From: ZC4RG20 sp964553875
GTDB lineage: Bacteria > Pseudomonadota > Gammaproteobacteria > Steroidobacterales > Rariloculaceae
DNA: 14,535 bases
Direction: 5' to 3'
Assembly: GCA_964553875.1 (NCBI GenBank)
Contig: CAZKNH010000103.1
Span: 1 to 14,535 of the forward strand
This document shows, piece after piece, positions 12,923-14,535 of this stretch. The position numbers were made by a program, and so were the translations under genes. The notes under the pieces were generated by a model. The model had not been told where the DNA came from, did not search any database, and worked only from the letters and a program-made list of their open reading frames with translations. Positions within the stretch are counted from its first letter, which is position 1, and each line of letters opens with the position of its first letter.

Positions 12923-13303
12923 ATGAGAAAGCCGATACTCGCGCTCGCGGCAATGCTGATCGCGCCGTTCGCCGCCGCGCATCATTCGTTCGCGATCTAC
13001 GACATGCAGACGGAGATCGAATTCGTCGGCGTCGTCGACACCCTGAAGTTCCGTAACCCGCACATGTCGATGACGCTGCGCGAAACGAAGGACGGCGAGG
13101 AACGCATCATCGACTTCGTCGAGGGTGCGCCGGCCAACATGCTCGTGCGAATGGGCTTCGACCCGAAGCTCGTCGAGCCGGGCACGAAGGTCACCGCGAT
13201 CGGCTCGCCCCGCCGCGACGATCCGAATGCGTACTTCCTGAAGGCGTTGATCCTCGAGGACGGCACGCGATTCGATATGCTGCGGCCCGGCCAGACGCGC
13301 TGA
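12923..13303 (+). CDS. DUF6152 family exported protein (126 aa)
   Basis: ATG 12923 lies 5 bases after the upstream stop, with AGAGGA (12908-12913) as ribosome binding site. The signal peptide MRKPILALAAMLIAPFAAA is predicted to be cleaved after Ala19, so the mature protein starts HHSFAIYD. The AHHSF start, FVGVVDTLKFRNPH (35-47) and the FLKALILEDG end fit DUF6152, a family of small exported proteins often encoded beside quinoprotein dehydrogenases and haem proteins. Function is unknown. His20, His21 and His47 are the conserved-looking histidines; if cleavage is as predicted, an N-terminal metal site is possible. It is the middle gene of the 12162-end cluster, 76 bases before the dehydrogenase gene. 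Confidence 0.85.
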   Translation: MRKPILALAAMLIAPFAAAHHSFAIYDMQTEIEFVGVVDTLKFRNPHMSMTLRETKDGEERIIDFVEGAPANMLVRMGFDPKLVEPGTKVTAIGSPRRDDPNAYFLKALILEDGTRFDMLRPGQTR

Positions 13304-13379
13304 CCTCGATCCCGGGACATGCGCGCTCGGCGCTCGCGGTGCCCGGCGGGATAACGAGAAGAACGAAAGGGGAGAGGCC

Positions 13380-14535
13380 ATGAATGCGGCACGTGCGGGT
13401 CTTCTGCTCGCGTTCTCGAGCGCCGCATGCTTCGCGCAGGGCTCGGGAGGCCTGCGTCCGGTCACGGACGAGATGCTTCGTGATCCCGATCCCGCCGATT
13501 GGCTGATGTGGCGGCGGACGCTCGACGGCTGGGGTTACAGCCCGCTCGATCAGATCGATCGGGAGAACGTCGCGCGGCTCGAGCTCGTCTGGACCCAGCC
13601 GATGGGCCCGGGGATTCAGGAGGCGACGCCGCTCGTGCACGACGGCGTGATGTTCGTGCCGAACAACAGCGACTACATCCAGGCCTTCGACGCGGCGACC
13701 GGCAAGCTTCGCTGGGAGTATCGCCGCGAGTATCCGGAGGGGCTGCGCGGCGGCACGAACCGTAACCTCGCGATCTGGGGCCGCACGATCATCAATGCGA
13801 GCTCGGACAACCGGATTTATGCGCTTGATGTCGATACCGGCGAGCTCGTCTGGGAAACGCCGGTGCACGACGCGTTCGCCCGCGCGCGAGCGACATCGGG
13901 CCCGATCGTCGCGGACGGCAAAGTCATCACCGGACGTCAATGCCAGCCCGACGCGACGCACGAAGGCTGCGTGATCACCGCGCACGACGCCGCGACGGGC
14001 AAGGAACTCTGGCGCACGCGGACGATCCCGCGACCCGGCGAGCCCGGTGACGAGACGTGGGGCGACGTTCCGCTCGAGGAACGCTGGCACGTCGGCACGT
14101 GGATGGTGCCGAGCTACGATCCCGAGCTCGGGCTGATCTACATCGGCACTTCCGTCACGATTCCGGCGCCGAAGTTCATCCTGGGCGGCGTCGACAAAGC
14201 GCACCTCTACCACAACTCGACGTTGGCGCTCGATGCGGAGACTGGCGAGATCGTCTGGTATTACCAGCACATCGTCGACCATTGGGATCTCGATCACCCG
14301 TTCGAGCGGCTGCTCGTCGATACGGCGGTCGCGCCCGACCCTGGCGCGGTGCCTTGGATCAATCCGCGAATCGAGACGGGCGAACGGCGCCGCGTGATCA
14401 CCGGCATCCCGGGCAAGACCGGCGTCGTCTACACCCTCGACCGCGAGACCGGCGAGTTCCTGTGGGCGCGTCCGACGATCTTCCAGAACGTGCTCGAGAG
14501 CATCGACGGCGCGACGGGCGCCGCGAAGGTCAATC
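13380..14535 (+). CDS. PQQ-dependent dehydrogenase, quinoprotein beta-propeller (first 385 residues; 3' end outside window)
   Basis: ATG 13380 follows AAGGGGAGAGG (13368-13377... immediately upstream) and the frame is open to the window edge. Signal peptide about 1-19 (cleavage near CFA/Q), so periplasmic. WMWRRTLDGW-like start (WLMWRRTLDGWGYSPLDQI, 41-59) and repeated propeller-blade motifs AFDAATGKLRWEY (102-114), YALDVDTGELVWET (147-160), AHDAATGKELWRT (201-213), ALDAETGEIVWYYQ (283-296) and TLDRETGEFLW (352-362) are those of PQQ alcohol/methanol-dehydrogenase relatives. VDHWDLDHP (299-307) aligns with the active-site GD-x-WD region, making Asp300 the likely catalytic base. The usual vicinal Cys-Cys before the NRG...W motif is replaced by GGT before NRNLAIW (124-133). 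Cys188 and Cys197 may pair instead. A C-terminal cytochrome domain cannot be judged. Substrate unknown. Confidence 0.93.
   Translation, partial: MNAARAGLLLAFSSAACFAQGSGGLRPVTDEMLRDPDPADWLMWRRTLDGWGYSPLDQIDRENVARLELVWTQPMGPGIQEATPLVHDGVMFVPNNSDYIQAFDAATGKLRWEYRREYPEGLRGGTNRNLAIWGRTIINASSDNRIYALDVDTGELVWETPVHDAFARARATSGPIVADGKVITGRQCQPDATHEGCVITAHDAATGKELWRTRTIPRPGEPGDETWGDVPLEERWHVGTWMVPSYDPELGLIYIGTSVTIPAPKFILGGVDKAHLYHNSTLALDAETGEIVWYYQHIVDHWDLDHPFERLLVDTAVAPDPGAVPWINPRIETGERRRVITGIPGKTGVVYTLDRETGEFLWARPTIFQNVLESIDGATGAAKVN

Noticed and set aside
13307..13352. ATCCCG...CGGGAT arms between the DUF6152 and dehydrogenase genes
   Set aside because: The loop is over 30 bases and there is no T-run, so it does not look like a terminator and does not break the proposed operon.
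1..14535. tRNA, rRNA, CRISPR arrays, insertion sequences, attachment sites
   Set aside because: I looked for tRNA-like arms, regularly spaced repeats, transposase motifs and terminal inverted repeats and saw none that would stand.

Overview
The window is GC-rich bacterial chromosomal DNA with densely packed genes. It carries no rRNA, tRNA, CRISPR array or recognisable insertion sequence. The gene content (periplasmic PQQ dehydrogenase, DUF6152, DUF1552 plus exported ankyrin protein, di-haem cytochrome c, tandem DUF6644-like membrane proteins, Sec and lipoprotein signals, sigma-54-like promoters) fits a Gram-negative proteobacterium. It resembles what I associate with uncultured or Steroidobacter-like gammaproteobacteria, but that placement is only an impression.

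Layout. 1-1892: the 3' end of a DUF1552 gene, then a 539-residue exported ankyrin-repeat protein, closed by a hairpin at 1918-1942. 1943-3743: a long leader with a good sigma-70-type promoter and repeated CGCACGAA words, then a TetR/AefR-type regulator and a class I glutamine amidotransferase, probably co-transcribed. 3744-4631: a 78-residue Cys-rich lipoprotein gene on the minus strand, found from its signal peptide and ribosome binding site, preceded by a sigma-54-like promoter and about 480 bases of non-coding DNA with dyads and direct repeats. 4632-5674: two adjacent paralogous four-helix membrane proteins (DUF6644-like), ending in a hairpin that contains the last codons. 5691-7298 (minus): a thioredoxin-fold/TPR-like lipoprotein. 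7462-8355 (plus): class I fructose-bisphosphate aldolase with a textbook terminator. 8431-8985 (minus): an exported PEBP/YbhB-type protein with an extended -10 promoter. 9023-9329 (plus): a frameshifted gene remnant. 9317-10768 (minus): a di-haem cytochrome c of the peroxidase/MauG type. 10958-11917 (plus): a YihY/BrkB membrane protein. 12162 to the end (plus): an exported protein of unknown function, a DUF6152 protein and the first 385 residues of a PQQ-dependent dehydrogenase, arranged as one probable operon.

How they fit together. Most products act outside the cytoplasm: exported ankyrin protein, lipoproteins, thioredoxin-like protein, di-haem cytochrome and quinoprotein dehydrogenase. This suggests envelope redox chemistry and use of alcohols or other organic substrates. 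The least expected signal is regulatory. Three sites each match 11 of 12 fixed positions of the sigma-54 consensus, and each lies at a sensible distance and in the correct orientation upstream of a gene start (the small lipoprotein, the di-haem cytochrome and YihY). The last two form a divergent pair in one intergenic region. Other leads are the possible N-terminal histidine metal site of the DUF6152 protein, the tandem DUF6644-like pair, and a quinoprotein that lacks the usual vicinal cysteines.
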